This document shows positions 43,110 through 52,210 of a DNA stretch of 64,000 nt, in pieces; the first letter of the stretch is position 1; the number at the start of each line of letters is the position of its first letter. The position numbers and the translations under genes are program-made. The notes under the pieces are model-generated. The model ran no database searches. It was not told where the DNA came from and was given only the letters and a program-made list of their open reading frames with translations. The DNA lies in NCBI RefSeq assembly GCF_001294455.1, contig NZ_LIKT01000006.1:62001-126000 (forward strand), in the 5' to 3' direction. Origin of the DNA: Phaeobacter sp. 11ANDIMAR09. Lineage in GTDB: Bacteria > Pseudomonadota > Alphaproteobacteria > Rhodobacterales > Rhodobacteraceae.

Positions 43110-43436
43110 ATGGCCAAGGCCCCAAGACAGGCGCGGGCAGGGGATCTGACTGCCTTGACCGAATTGGCCCGTCGCGTCTCCGATATCTATGCCGAACGTT
43201 TTGACATCAATCGGGATCCCACCTGGTATCTGGGCAAGATGAGCGAAGAGCTGGGAGAGGTCACCGCCGCCTATCTGAAACTGCAGGGACAGGGGCGGGG
43301 CCCGGGGACGCGCCGGGATCTGGAGGATGAACTTGGCGATCTGTTGGGCTTTGTGCTGCTTTTTGCAGATTGGCAGGGCGTGGATATCGGGGCGGCTTTT
43401 GAGCGCAAATGGGGAGGATATTTGCCCGGTGATTGA
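43110..43436 (+). CDS. MazG-like nucleotide pyrophosphohydrolase
   Basis: A 108-residue protein with the MazG-type metal-binding pattern: EELGEV (about 46-51) and EDELGDLLGF (about 72-81). Such small all-alpha pyrophosphohydrolases hydrolyse NTPs or dNTPs to monophosphates. The start at 43110 follows AGGGTGG and comes 7 bp after ruvB, so it belongs to the same operon. The substrate is not known. Confidence 0.8.
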   Translation: MAKAPRQARAGDLTALTELARRVSDIYAERFDINRDPTWYLGKMSEELGEVTAAYLKLQGQGRGPGTRRDLEDELGDLLGFVLLFADWQGVDIGAAFERKWGGYLPGD

Positions 43437-43447
43437 TTTTGCTAAGA

Positions 43448-43482
43448 AGGCCCTCAGGGGGCGGTGTGCCCCCTGAGGGCCT
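43448..43482 (+). terminator. 15-bp perfect hairpin after the ruvB operon
   Basis: AGGCCCTCAGGGGGC (43448-43462) pairs perfectly with its inverse at 43468-43482, loop GGTGT. It is 11 bp past the MazG-like stop. The T-run is weak and late (AATTTT at about 43489-43493). Confidence 0.75.
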
Positions 43483-43648
43483 AACCCAATTTTAAGGAAG
43501 CACTGCGCGTCAAGGACAAGCCGCTGCGCGGGGCCTGGCGGCCTCCTTGACCCGCGGGGGCAGTCGGGGTGGTCTTGTCGTTTTGCTCTGTGCGGGGCAT
43601 AGAGCGGCAAGCCGCACTGCAAAACGCCTATCTGATGGAGAGCCTCTC

Positions 43649-44326
43649 ATGTCGCTGGACCTGACCCCGGAAGACATCCAAGCCTTTTTCACCCGCCCGG
43701 ATGGCAGCTATCTTTTTGCCCGCTGGGGGCGCCCCATTGCGCCGATTGTCTTTGGCGTTGAGGATCAGACCCTGCGGGTGGTCAAAGGGGCCATCGAGGC
43801 GGTGGCAACGCTGGCGGGGGCACAGATGGCGGAGACCGATCCGGAACTGGGCTCCAACCTGATGTTCTTTTTCTTTCGCGACTGGAGTGAGCTGTTGGAT
43901 GTGCCCGATATGGGGCGTCTGATTCCCGGGCTGGAGGCGCTGGTTGCGCGTCTTCAGGCGGCGGATGCCAGCCAGTACCGGGCTTTCCGCTTTGATGATC
44001 AAGGCGCCATTCAGGCCAGTTTTGTCTTTTTGCGCATGCAGGGGGCCTTGGCCGAAATTCCGGCCGAAACCCTGGCGCTGGGTCAGGCGGCGCAGGTGAT
44101 TGTGATGTGGGGCGAGGCCGCCTTTGCCGAGACCTCGCCGTTGGCGGTGCTGCCAGAGACCGGCGCGACTATCCTGCGCCCCGAGATTGCCGCCATTATT
44201 GCTGCCGCCTATGACCGGATGATGCCGCCCTCTGCGGATGATGCCTCTCATGCTCTGCGGTTGTTTGCCAGGCTGCAAGCGCCAACCCAGACCCGCGCGC
44301 CGGGTTCCCCCGAGGCGCAGGGCTAA
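43649..44326 (+). CDS. protein of unknown function
   Basis: A 225-residue soluble protein starting MSLDLTPEDIQAFFTRPDGSYLFARWGRPI. It has no signal peptide, no membrane helix and only one cysteine-free core; LMFFFFRDWSELLDVPDMGRLIPGL is a notable hydrophobic stretch, here spanning about 72-96. No family was recognised. It is 13 bp upstream of thpR on the same strand. Confidence 0.75.
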   Translation: MSLDLTPEDIQAFFTRPDGSYLFARWGRPIAPIVFGVEDQTLRVVKGAIEAVATLAGAQMAETDPELGSNLMFFFFRDWSELLDVPDMGRLIPGLEALVARLQAADASQYRAFRFDDQGAIQASFVFLRMQGALAEIPAETLALGQAAQVIVMWGEAAFAETSPLAVLPETGATILRPEIAAIIAAAYDRMMPPSADDASHALRLFARLQAPTQTRAPGSPEAQG

Positions 44327-44339
44327 CGGGGCTGGGACG

Positions 44340-44894
44340 GTGCGTTGTTTTCTGGGGCTTTGCCTGCCGGATCCGATCCTTGATCAGCTGGACCGGCTGC
44401 AGGATGAGATCCCGGTCGGGCGGCGGGTGCCCAGTGAAAATCTGCATATTACGCTGAGCTTTCTGGACGACCAACCCGACGAGCTGTTGGAGGCCCTGCA
44501 TCAGGCGCTCTGCCAATTCCGGGCGCCTCAGCTGCGGCTGGAGCTGCGCGGGTTGCGCGTCATGGGCGGCAAGAGCCCAAGGGTGCTCTGTGCCGAGGTG
44601 ACGCCGGATGCCTCTCTGAGCCAGTTGCAAAGCTGCCTGCGGTCGCTGGTACAGGTCAGTGGCATTGCCCTGCCGCGGGCGCGCTTTCGCCCGCATGTCA
44701 CGCTGGCGCGGTTTGCCCCGCGCCTGCAACCGGGCCAGCAGCAGCGGATAGAAAAGGCGCTGCTACAATATGGCGGCTTTACCTCGCCGGTTTTTGCGGT
44801 CCCTGAAATCACGTTGTTTGGCTCGACCCTTCTGCCTGATGGCGCCCGTTACGAGGTGTTGGCGCAATACCCGCTGGGGGCGGAGCCGAGCTGA
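44340..44894 (+). CDS. thpR: RNA 2',3'-cyclic phosphodiesterase (LigT/2H family)
   Basis: A 184-residue 2H phosphoesterase. The paired catalytic motifs are HITLSFL (in ENLHITLSFL) and HVTLARF (in RPHVTLARF). A GTG at 44340 is chosen as the start because the family N-terminus (VRCFLGLCLPDPI, read with initiator Met) begins there; upstream codons do not fit. ThpR opens cyclic phosphates on RNA ends; its biological role is poorly known. Confidence 0.88.
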   Translation: MRCFLGLCLPDPILDQLDRLQDEIPVGRRVPSENLHITLSFLDDQPDELLEALHQALCQFRAPQLRLELRGLRVMGGKSPRVLCAEVTPDASLSQLQSCLRSLVQVSGIALPRARFRPHVTLARFAPRLQPGQQQRIEKALLQYGGFTSPVFAVPEITLFGSTLLPDGARYEVLAQYPLGAEPS

Positions 44895-44989
44895 GAGCGC
44901 TACGGAACATGGCTGTCGCGCCGTGCCGGGGCTTGTGAGCGTCTTGTCCCGGACCTAGGTTGCCAGCAAGAGCACAGGAGCATTTTCCC

Positions 44990-45376
44990 ATGACCCACAT
45001 CTTTCCCGTCCGCGTCTACTACGAGGACACCGACATGGGGGGCATTGTCTATCACGCCAATTACCTGCGCTTTATCGAACGCGCCCGCAGTGACTGGGTG
45101 CGCGGCCTGGGCAATGATCAAAACGCCATGCGCGATGCCGGGGTGATCTGGGTGGTGCAGCGGATCGAAGCAGATTACCTCGCCGCGGCAAAATATGATG
45201 ACGAACTGGTGATCGAAACCGAGATGATCAAACTGACCCCGGCGCGGCTGATCATGAGCCAGCTGGTCAAGCGCGGCGAGACCGCGCTGTTTCGCGCCAA
45301 GGTCTCGGCGGTTTGTATGAGCGCAGAGACCGGGCGGCCGACGCGGCTTCCGGCAGAGATTCGCGCATTGCTGTAA
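44990..45376 (+). CDS. ybgC: YbgC-family acyl-CoA thioesterase of the Tol-Pal cluster
   Basis: A 128-residue hotdog thioesterase. The signature VYYEDTDMGGIVYHANYLRFIERARSDW carries the catalytic Asp of the family (YEDTDMGG, about residues 10-17). ybgC is the usual first gene of tol-pal clusters. Here it precedes tolQ by 207 bp. The start at 44990 is the family-like MTHIFPVRVYYED. Confidence 0.92.
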   Translation: MTHIFPVRVYYEDTDMGGIVYHANYLRFIERARSDWVRGLGNDQNAMRDAGVIWVVQRIEADYLAAAKYDDELVIETEMIKLTPARLIMSQLVKRGETALFRAKVSAVCMSAETGRPTRLPAEIRALL

Positions 45377-45583
45377 CAATGCCTGCCCGGCGCACTGTTT
45401 GATTGGCAATTGCTGCGAACATCGGCTAGCCTGCTTGAAAATAAGGCCGCAACAGACGGCTGAGGTCGCAACAGACGATCAAGAGCACTTGAGGGCAACA
45501 CGCAGACAATATCGGGCTTCCGCAGTGGGGCGCGATGTACAGATGTAAGACCGGAGCGATCCGGCAGAGGATTGAGCAGGCAA

Positions 45584-46279
45584 ATGGAAGCAGAAACTCT
45601 GGCGCTGGCGCAGGAGATTGACTTCTCCATGTGGGGTCTTTTCGCGCGGGCCACCTTTACCGTGAAACTGGTGATGCTGATGCTGACGGCGGCCTCGATC
45701 TGGTCCTGGGGTATCATTATTCAGAAACTGATCAACTATCGCCAGGCGCGGCGCCGGGCGGCGCGTTTTGACCAGGCCTTTTGGTCGGGAGAGCCGTTGG
45801 ATGGGCTGTTTGACCAACTGGGCCCGGATCCCACGGGCCATTCAGAGCGGATTTTTGCTGCCGGGATGGCAGAGTGGCGGCGCAGCCACCGCAGCGATGG
45901 TGGGCTGATCCCCGGGGCGCAGGCACGGATTGATCGTTCGATGGACGTGGCTATCGCCAAAGAGACCGAAGATTTGCAACGCGGATTATCGGTGCTGGCG
46001 ACCGTGGGCTCTACCGCGCCCTTTGTCGGGCTGTTTGGCACCGTCTGGGGCATCATGACCGCTTTTATCGAGATTGCTGAACAGCAAAGCACCAATCTGG
46101 CGGTTGTCGCTCCCGGCATTGCCGAGGCGCTTTTGGCTACCGGCCTGGGCCTGCTGGCGGCGATCCCTGCGGTGGTCTTTTACAACAAGCTGAGCGCCGA
46201 CAGCGATCGTATCTTGGGCGGTTACGAGGCCTTTGCGGATGAGTTTGCCACCATCCTTAGCCGTCAGTTGGATTCCTGA
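45584..46279 (+). CDS. tolQ: Tol-Pal motor subunit TolQ
   Basis: A 231-residue inner-membrane protein of the MotA/TolQ/ExbB family that forms the proton channel with TolR. The first helix is at about 18-40; the conserved STAPFVGLFGTVWGIM and GLLAAIPAVVFYNKL helices are near 140-155 and 185-200. ATG at 45584 is preferred over a TTG at 45572. The stop is 3 bp before tolR. Confidence 0.95.
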   Translation: MEAETLALAQEIDFSMWGLFARATFTVKLVMLMLTAASIWSWGIIIQKLINYRQARRRAARFDQAFWSGEPLDGLFDQLGPDPTGHSERIFAAGMAEWRRSHRSDGGLIPGAQARIDRSMDVAIAKETEDLQRGLSVLATVGSTAPFVGLFGTVWGIMTAFIEIAEQQSTNLAVVAPGIAEALLATGLGLLAAIPAVVFYNKLSADSDRILGGYEAFADEFATILSRQLDS

Positions 46280-46282
46280 GCC

Positions 46283-46771
46283 ATGGGAGCCGCGGTTCAG
46301 ACCTCCTCCTCTAGTGACCGGCGTCGTGGTCGGCGTCGGGGCCGGGCACGGCCCATGTCTGAAATCAATGTGACACCCTTTGTCGATGTCATGCTGGTCT
46401 TGCTGATCATCTTCATGGTGGCCGCGCCACTGACCACCGTCGGCGTGCCGGTGGATCTGCCAAAGACTGAGGCAGGCGCGTTGCCAAGTGAGCAGGAAGA
46501 GCCGCTGACCGTGACCATGATCCTGGGCGGCGAGATCCAGATCCAGACCACCCCGGTGGCCCGCGCCGAACTGGTGGCAAAACTGCGCGCCATCGCGGCG
46601 GAACGCACATCCGACCGGGTCTACCTGCGTGCTGATGGTGGGATTTCCTATGCGGAGGTGATGCAGGTGATGGGGGCGCTGAACGCAGGCGGCTTTGCCA
46701 ATGTCGGTCTGGTGACAGATTTGGCGGCGCCAGAGACCGATGCGGCCTCCGTTTCTGGCACGGATCAATAA
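46283..46771 (+). CDS. tolR: Tol-Pal motor subunit TolR
   Basis: A 162-residue ExbD/TolR-family protein. A basic N-terminus leads to SEINVTPFVDVMLVLLIIF with the essential membrane aspartate in FVDVML. The periplasmic domain follows, ending EVMQVMGALNAGGFANVGLVT. It follows tolQ directly. Confidence 0.95.
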   Translation: MGAAVQTSSSSDRRRGRRRGRARPMSEINVTPFVDVMLVLLIIFMVAAPLTTVGVPVDLPKTEAGALPSEQEEPLTVTMILGGEIQIQTTPVARAELVAKLRAIAAERTSDRVYLRADGGISYAEVMQVMGALNAGGFANVGLVTDLAAPETDAASVSGTDQ

Positions 46772-46792
46772 GCGGGGGCTTGGGGCATTTTT

Positions 46793-47920
46793 ATGGGCCT
46801 GCAAACCGGAACCAAAATCTCTCTTGCCGGGCACGGGGTGCTGGTGGGCTGGGTGGCCTTTGGCGCCTGGTTGCCCTCGGAGCCGCTACCGCTGCCGGTT
46901 CAGGAGGTTGCGGTGATTTCGGCGCAAGAATTTGCCAGGTTGAGCCAGCAGATTCAGGCCCCTGAGGTGGTAGAAACCCCAAGCAGTCTGACGCCACCAG
47001 AGCGATCTCCTGAGCCCCCCGAGGTCTCGGTGCGTCCGGAAACCCGCCCCGATACATCCACGCCCCAATCGACGCCCGCTCCGGCCGAGGAGGCTCCGGT
47101 GCCAACCCCGCCCGAGCCCGAGCCGGAACCCGAGCTGGCCGACTCGCTGCCGGTGCCTGAGAGTCCGATTGAAACGCCCACAATCCTGCGAAACCTGCCG
47201 GTTCCCGAACAGGTCCGTCCCGCAGATCGGGTTGCGCCTGTGCCAGTAGAGGCCCCAGAGGATGAGGTCGCGATTGATGATTTGGTGCAGGAAGAGGTGA
47301 GCCCGGATGCGGGCGCGGTGAGCGCGCAGGAACTGCAGGACGCAACTGCGCCCGAAGCGGCCAGCGACAGAATTGCCACCGAAGCCAATGAAGATGACGA
47401 GGCCGAGCCCGCCCCGACGGTGACAGCTCCGGCGACCTCGGTGCGGCCAAAGGCACGGCCAAGGCGCCCCGAGCCGCCCCAGGTGGCGGAACCAGAGCCA
47501 AACACGCCCGAGCCAGATCAATCTTCGGCGATTGAGGATGCCCTGGCGGCTGCCATAGCAGGTGGCGGCGAAGTGGAAGCGCCGGAGCCCGCGGGCCCGC
47601 CCTTGACGGTTGGTGAGAAAGACGCGCTGCGGGTGTCGGTGTCCAAATGCTGGAACGTGGGTTCGCTCTCGACCGAGGCGCTGAAGACCACCGTCGAGGT
47701 TGCTGTCTCGCTTGACCCGGAGGGGCGGCCCAAAACCGGCACCATCCGGATGATGGCAAGCACCGGTGGCTCTGCCAGTGCGGCCAAACAGGCCTATGAG
47801 GCGGCGCGGCGCGCGATCATTCGCTGCGGAGCCAAGGGGTTTTCCCTGCCGAGCGAAAAATATGACCATTGGCGTGACATCGTGATGACTTTTAACCCTG
47901 AGAAGATGCGGATCAAATGA
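46793..47920 (+). CDS. tolA: TolA-like energy-transducing protein
   Basis: A 375-residue protein with one N-terminal membrane helix (about 10-28), a long Pro/Glu/Ala-rich periplasmic region (about 45-255) and a C-terminal TonB/TolA-like domain (SVSKCWNVGSLSTEALKTTVEVAVSL and onward). The low-complexity region replaces the Ala-rich helix of E. coli TolA, as usual in alphaproteobacteria. Its place between tolR and tolB confirms the role. Confidence 0.9.
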   Translation: MGLQTGTKISLAGHGVLVGWVAFGAWLPSEPLPLPVQEVAVISAQEFARLSQQIQAPEVVETPSSLTPPERSPEPPEVSVRPETRPDTSTPQSTPAPAEEAPVPTPPEPEPEPELADSLPVPESPIETPTILRNLPVPEQVRPADRVAPVPVEAPEDEVAIDDLVQEEVSPDAGAVSAQELQDATAPEAASDRIATEANEDDEAEPAPTVTAPATSVRPKARPRRPEPPQVAEPEPNTPEPDQSSAIEDALAAAIAGGGEVEAPEPAGPPLTVGEKDALRVSVSKCWNVGSLSTEALKTTVEVAVSLDPEGRPKTGTIRMMASTGGSASAAKQAYEAARRAIIRCGAKGFSLPSEKYDHWRDIVMTFNPEKMRIK

Positions 47921-47979
47921 GACACCAAAAAGTGAAAACGCCACGCAGGGGGTTCGATTATGAAGACGACTATGATTGT

Positions 47980-48001
47980 GGCGGGGGTGTTTTTCCCCCT
48001 G
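47980..48001 (+). terminator. short hairpin between tolA and tolB
   Basis: GGGGG and CCCCC flank TGTTTTT just before TTGACA at 48005-48010. It could be a partial terminator followed by a tolB promoter, but no good -10 element was found at the right distance. Confidence 0.3.
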
Positions 48002-48062
48002 CATTGACACCCCGAACGCTTGATACTGCACTGACATTCACTCCGGAAAGGACGCGACGCTC

Positions 48063-49400
48063 ATGAGGCGCAACCTGACAGCTCTTTTGGCAAGCCTTCT
48101 TCTTGCGGCGGCTCCGCTGGTGCTTTCTGGCAGCAGCGCCGAAGCCCAGAATGGCCCTCTGCGGATCGAAATCACTGACGGGGTGATCGAACCCTTGCCC
48201 TATGCGGTGCCGAGTTTTCTGGCTGAAACTCCGGCAGCGGCAGAGCTGGCCAATCAAATCACCCGAGTGATTGCGGCGGATCTCAGCGGCACGGGCCTGT
48301 TTCGTGAAATCCCTGCCACCGCGCATATCTCTGGCGTGACCGATTTTAACGCGCCCGTGCGTTATGCCGATTGGAAAGCGGTGAACGCCCAGGCCCTGAT
48401 CACCGGGGCCGTGTCGGTCAATGGCAAGCAGCTGACCGTGCGTTTCCGCGGCTATGACGTCTTTGCAGACAATGAACTGGGCGCGGGCCTGCAGTTCAGC
48501 GGCACCACCGATGGCTGGCGTCGCATGGCCCATAAGGTGGCCGATGCCATCTACAGTAGGATCACCGGTGAAAGCGGCTATTTTGACAGCCGGGTGGTGT
48601 TTGTCTCGGAAACCGGTCCCAAGAACGACCGACGCAAGCGGTTGGCAATCATGGATTATGATGGCGCCAATGTGCAGTATCTGACCAATAGCGCTGCGCT
48701 GGTGCTGGCGCCGCGCTTCTCGCCCACCGGCGACCGGGTGCTCTACACCAGCTATGAAAGCGGCTTTCCGCAGATCCATGTGCTGGATGTGGGCAAGGTG
48801 CAGCGCCGGGTTCTGTCGGCGGATAAGGGCATCATGAGCTTTGCGCCGCGCTTTGCTCCCGATGGCAATACCGTGGTCTATTCGCAGGCCGAAGGCGGCA
48901 ATACCGATCTTTACACAATGGATATCGCCACGGGGGCGCGCAAGCGGCTGACCCATGCGCCTTCGATCGAGACGGCGCCTTCCTATTCGCCAGATGGCAG
49001 CCAGATCGTCTTTGAAAGCGACCGCTCCGGCACGCCGCAGCTCTATGTGATGTCCGCCAGTGGTGGTGAAGCCCGCCGGGTGAGCTTTGGCAAGGGGCGC
49101 TATGGCACGCCTGTTTGGTCGCCGCGTGGTGATCTCATCGCCTTTACCAAGCAAAGCAAGGGGCGGTTTCATATTGGCGTCATGCGGCTGGATGGCAGCG
49201 AAGAACGCCTGCTGACGGCTTCGTTCCTGGATGAGGGCCCCAGCTGGTCCCCCAATGGGCGGGTGATCATGTTTACGCGTGAAACCCAGGGGGCCAATGG
49301 TCGCGCGCTGCTTTACTCGGTGGATATCCTGGGACGGAACTTGAAACCGGTGCGCACACCGGACGGGGCCTCTGATCCGGCCTGGTCGCCGTTGCAATAA
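48063..49400 (+). CDS. tolB: Tol-Pal periplasmic protein TolB
   Basis: A 445-residue periplasmic protein. Residues 1-28 form a signal peptide ending SSAEA. The N-terminal domain (about 30-165) is followed by a WD40-like beta-propeller with repeated [34 protein letters not shown] and [12 protein letters not shown] blades. It binds Pal and is part of the outer-membrane constriction system. Confidence 0.96.
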   Translation: MRRNLTALLASLLLAAAPLVLSGSSAEAQNGPLRIEITDGVIEPLPYAVPSFLAETPAAAELANQITRVIAADLSGTGLFREIPATAHISGVTDFNAPVRYADWKAVNAQALITGAVSVNGKQLTVRFRGYDVFADNELGAGLQFSGTTDGWRRMAHKVADAIYSRITGESGYFDSRVVFVSETGPKNDRRKRLAIMDYDGANVQYLTNSAALVLAPRFSPTGDRVLYTSYESGFPQIHVLDVGKVQRRVLSADKGIMSFAPRFAPDGNTVVYSQAEGGNTDLYTMDIATGARKRLTHAPSIETAPSYSPDGSQIVFESDRSGTPQLYVMSASGGEARRVSFGKGRYGTPVWSPRGDLIAFTKQSKGRFHIGVMRLDGSEERLLTASFLDEGPSWSPNGRVIMFTRETQGANGRALLYSVDILGRNLKPVRTPDGASDPAWSPLQ

Positions 49401-49516
49401 CAAAAGACTGTTAAAGCCTGAACCGGCGTGAAAACGCAAGGCTGGAAGACCTGCATAGAATCGGCCCCTGCTCTGTGATAGGTTCGGGCCAAGAAACCAA
49501 AGGAAAAGACTTTGTC

Positions 49517-50017
49517 ATGAGCGGTTTTAAGAAGGCATTTATGCTTGTTGCAGCCCTGGGGCTGGCAGGCTGTAGCACCTCGCCCTGGGACGATAGCGCC
49601 CTTGGCAATACCGGCGGAGCGGGTGATCTCGGCTCTAATCTGAATCCGGCCAGCCCGGCCTATTTCCAGGAAACCATCGGTGACCGTGTGCTGTTTCTGG
49701 TGGATCAGTCCACGCTGAACCCGGCAGCGGAAGCCATCCTGCAGGGCCAGGCGCGCTGGCTGACGGCCAACGCGGATTACACCGTGACCATCCAGGGCCA
49801 TGCAGATGAGCAGGGCACGCGGGAATATAACCTGGCTCTGGGCGCGCGCCGCGCCAATTCCGCGCGGGAGTATCTGATTTCGCAGGGCATTGCTGGTTCC
49901 CGTATTGATGTGGTCAGTTTTGGCAAGGAACGCCCGCTAGAGATCTGCTCGGCGGAAAGCTGTTATGCCAAGAACCGCCGTGCGGTCACTGTCTTGGCCG
50001 GTGGATTGACGGGGTAA
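49517..50017 (+). CDS. pal: peptidoglycan-associated lipoprotein Pal
   Basis: A 166-residue outer-membrane lipoprotein. The lipobox LAGC places the lipidated Cys19. The OmpA-like C-terminal domain has VTIQGHADEQGTREYNLALGARRA, with the peptidoglycan-binding Asp and Arg. The start at 49517 gives a compact signal peptide. It lies between tolB and cpoB. Confidence 0.96.
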   Translation: MSGFKKAFMLVAALGLAGCSTSPWDDSALGNTGGAGDLGSNLNPASPAYFQETIGDRVLFLVDQSTLNPAAEAILQGQARWLTANADYTVTIQGHADEQGTREYNLALGARRANSAREYLISQGIAGSRIDVVSFGKERPLEICSAESCYAKNRRAVTVLAGGLTG

Positions 50018-50018
50018 G

Positions 50019-50861
50019 ATGATGCGGTTTCTGCAAGCGGTCTTTTTGTCGACAACTCTATTGGGGACATCCAGCCTGGTGTCACCTGCATTGGCGCAGG
50101 ATCAACAGACCCTGGCTGACATTCGTCAGGAATTGACGGTGCTCTATGTGGATATTCAGCGCCTCAAGCGCGAGCTCTCCACCACCGGAGGTGCCAATTC
50201 CGGAGTTGTCGCGGGCAGTTCGGTTCTGGACCGCGTAGGGGCGATCGAGACCAGCTTGCAGCAACTCACTGCGCAGACGGAACAGTTGGAATACCGCATT
50301 AATCGCATTGTTGCCGATGGCACCAATCGGATTGGTGATCTGGAATTCCGTCTGGTGGAGCTGGAAGGTGGCGATATCGCAGCGCTTGGAGAAACCACCA
50401 CCCTGGGTGGTGAAGAGGCGCTGACCGGCGCCGGAAGCCTGGGGAGCGGGCAATCAGAGACCGACGGCAGCGAGCTGGCGGTTGGGGAACAGGCTGATTT
50501 TGACGCAGCCCAGCAGGATCTGAGCGACGGCTCTTATCAGCAGGCCGCAGAGAAATTCGCCATTTTCACCCAGTCCTATCCCGGAAGTCCCCTCGCTCCA
50601 AAGGCCGATTTCAACCGTGGCAAGGCGCTGGACGGTTTGGGCGATACCCGCGAAGCGGCGCGCGCCTACCTGGCCTCCTTTACCGCAGAGGCAAATGGTG
50701 AAACCGCGCCCAAGGCTCTGTTTGAACTGGGGGCTGCCCTGGGGCGCCTGGGCCAGGTTGATCAGGCCTGTATTACCTTGTCAGAGGTGGCCGTGCGCTT
50801 CCCGGGGAGCGATACAGTCGCAGTGGCGACGGTCGAAATGGCCGAATTGGGATGCTCTTGA
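50019..50861 (+). CDS. cpoB: Tol-Pal cluster TPR protein CpoB (YbgF)
   Basis: A 280-residue periplasmic protein. A signal peptide (about 1-26, ending ALAQ) is followed by a coiled-coil region (about 28-115) and a C-terminal TPR domain (about 155-275, with DFDAAQQDLSDGSYQQAAEKF). CpoB links Tol-Pal activity to septal peptidoglycan synthesis. It starts one base after the pal stop and its end overlaps the tilS start by 10 bp. Confidence 0.93.
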   Translation: MMRFLQAVFLSTTLLGTSSLVSPALAQDQQTLADIRQELTVLYVDIQRLKRELSTTGGANSGVVAGSSVLDRVGAIETSLQQLTAQTEQLEYRINRIVADGTNRIGDLEFRLVELEGGDIAALGETTTLGGEEALTGAGSLGSGQSETDGSELAVGEQADFDAAQQDLSDGSYQQAAEKFAIFTQSYPGSPLAPKADFNRGKALDGLGDTREAARAYLASFTAEANGETAPKALFELGAALGRLGQVDQACITLSEVAVRFPGSDTVAVATVEMAELGCS

Positions 50862-52135
50862 CGGAAACCGGAATTGAGAAGACCGGCAGCAGGGAAAAGA
50901 TGATCTCTACCCTGCGCCGTCACTTTACCACGCCGCCGCCTGCGCGGATTGGCATCGCGGTCTCTGGTGGCGGTGATTCCGTCGCCTTGATGCATCTTCT
51001 GCAAGAGTGCTTTGGCGATGAGCCGGTCGAGCTCATGGTGGCCACGGTTGACCACGGGCTGCGTGACGAATCGCGGCAGGAGGCCGAGGCGGTTGCCCGG
51101 ATGGCGCAGGGGCTTGGCCTGCGTCACGAGATCCTGACATGGCAACAGGGGCCAGAGGAGACGGGAAATTTGCAGGACCAGGCGCGGCGCGCCCGGTATG
51201 AATTGCTGGTGGATTGGGCCCGGCGAAACGGAATCCCGGTTCTGGCACTAGGCCATACGGCGGATGATCAGGCCGAAACCGTGATCATGCGGCTGACGCG
51301 GGCCTCTGGGGTCAACGGGCTTGCAGGCATACCGGTGCGGCGCACGCAGGATGGGGTTTCTTTGGTGCGCCCCTGTCTGGCGATGCGGAGGGTTGATCTG
51401 CGACAGTATCTGCGCGCGGTGGGGCAGGATTGGATTGAAGACCCGTCAAACGACGATGAGAGCTTTGACCGCATCAAGATCCGCAAAGCTTTGGCCGTTT
51501 TGGAGGAGCTCGGGCTGACCGTGCCGGCATTGGCTACCGTGGCGCAGAATATGGGTAAGGCGCAAAAGGCGCTCGGCTGGTATGCCTTCCTGTCGGCGCG
51601 GGATATGGTGCAGATTGAGGCTGGGGCCGTGGTTTTTGAGTTGCGAAAATTCCGCACGCTGCCGGATGAAATCTCGCATCGGTTGATGATGCAGGCGCTT
51701 TTGTGGGTTTCTGGCGGCCAATACCCGCCGAGACGCCAGCCAATGATCGAGGCCGTGGCAATTGCGCAGCGCGGCGGATCGACCACTCTGGCGGGATGCC
51801 GGGTCCTGAGCCACAGGGATAAGATCTGGGTCTGTCGCGAGGCGGCCATGGTGCAGCAAGAGCGCTGCGAACCCGGCGAGGTCTGGGATCATAGATGGTG
51901 TTTTTTTGGCGGAAAATTAGAGGCTTGCGAGGTTCGCGCTGTGGGGGAACTCGGATTGAAATCCTGCCCCAACTGGAGGGACCAGGGCTGCCCGGCGCCG
52001 GTTTTGGAGGTCACCCCTTCGCTGTGGCGAGACGGGGTTTTGGTGGCGGCCCCGCTGGCCGGATTGGCCAATGGATGCAGCGCAGAACCGATAAATAGTG
52101 CAGAAGAGTTCTTCGCATCGCTTTTATCGCATTGA
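50852..52135 (+). CDS. tilS: tRNA(Ile)-lysidine synthetase
   Basis: A 427-residue enzyme that converts cytidine 34 of tRNA-Ile(CAU) to lysidine. The PP-loop SGGGDS is at residues 38-43 and LGHTADDQAETVIMRLTRASG is the second family signature. The C-terminal part is less conserved. ATG at 50852 overlaps the cpoB end; ATG at 50900 is an alternative. It leads into ftsH, a gene order common in alphaproteobacteria. Confidence 0.94.
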   Translation: MLLTETGIEKTGSREKMISTLRRHFTTPPPARIGIAVSGGGDSVALMHLLQECFGDEPVELMVATVDHGLRDESRQEAEAVARMAQGLGLRHEILTWQQGPEETGNLQDQARRARYELLVDWARRNGIPVLALGHTADDQAETVIMRLTRASGVNGLAGIPVRRTQDGVSLVRPCLAMRRVDLRQYLRAVGQDWIEDPSNDDESFDRIKIRKALAVLEELGLTVPALATVAQNMGKAQKALGWYAFLSARDMVQIEAGAVVFELRKFRTLPDEISHRLMMQALLWVSGGQYPPRRQPMIEAVAIAQRGGSTTLAGCRVLSHRDKIWVCREAAMVQQERCEPGEVWDHRWCFFGGKLEACEVRAVGELGLKSCPNWRDQGCPAPVLEVTPSLWRDGVLVAAPLAGLANGCSAEPINSAEEFFASLLSH

Positions 52136-52210
52136 ACCTGCGTGAATGTTCCTTATTTTATGCGCAACGAGGGCGTTCTGCGCGGACGCCCGGATATTAG
52201 GAGATATTCC

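Noticed and set aside
48005-48030. TTGACA as a tolB promoter -35 element
   Set aside because: No acceptable -10 hexamer lies 16-18 bases downstream.
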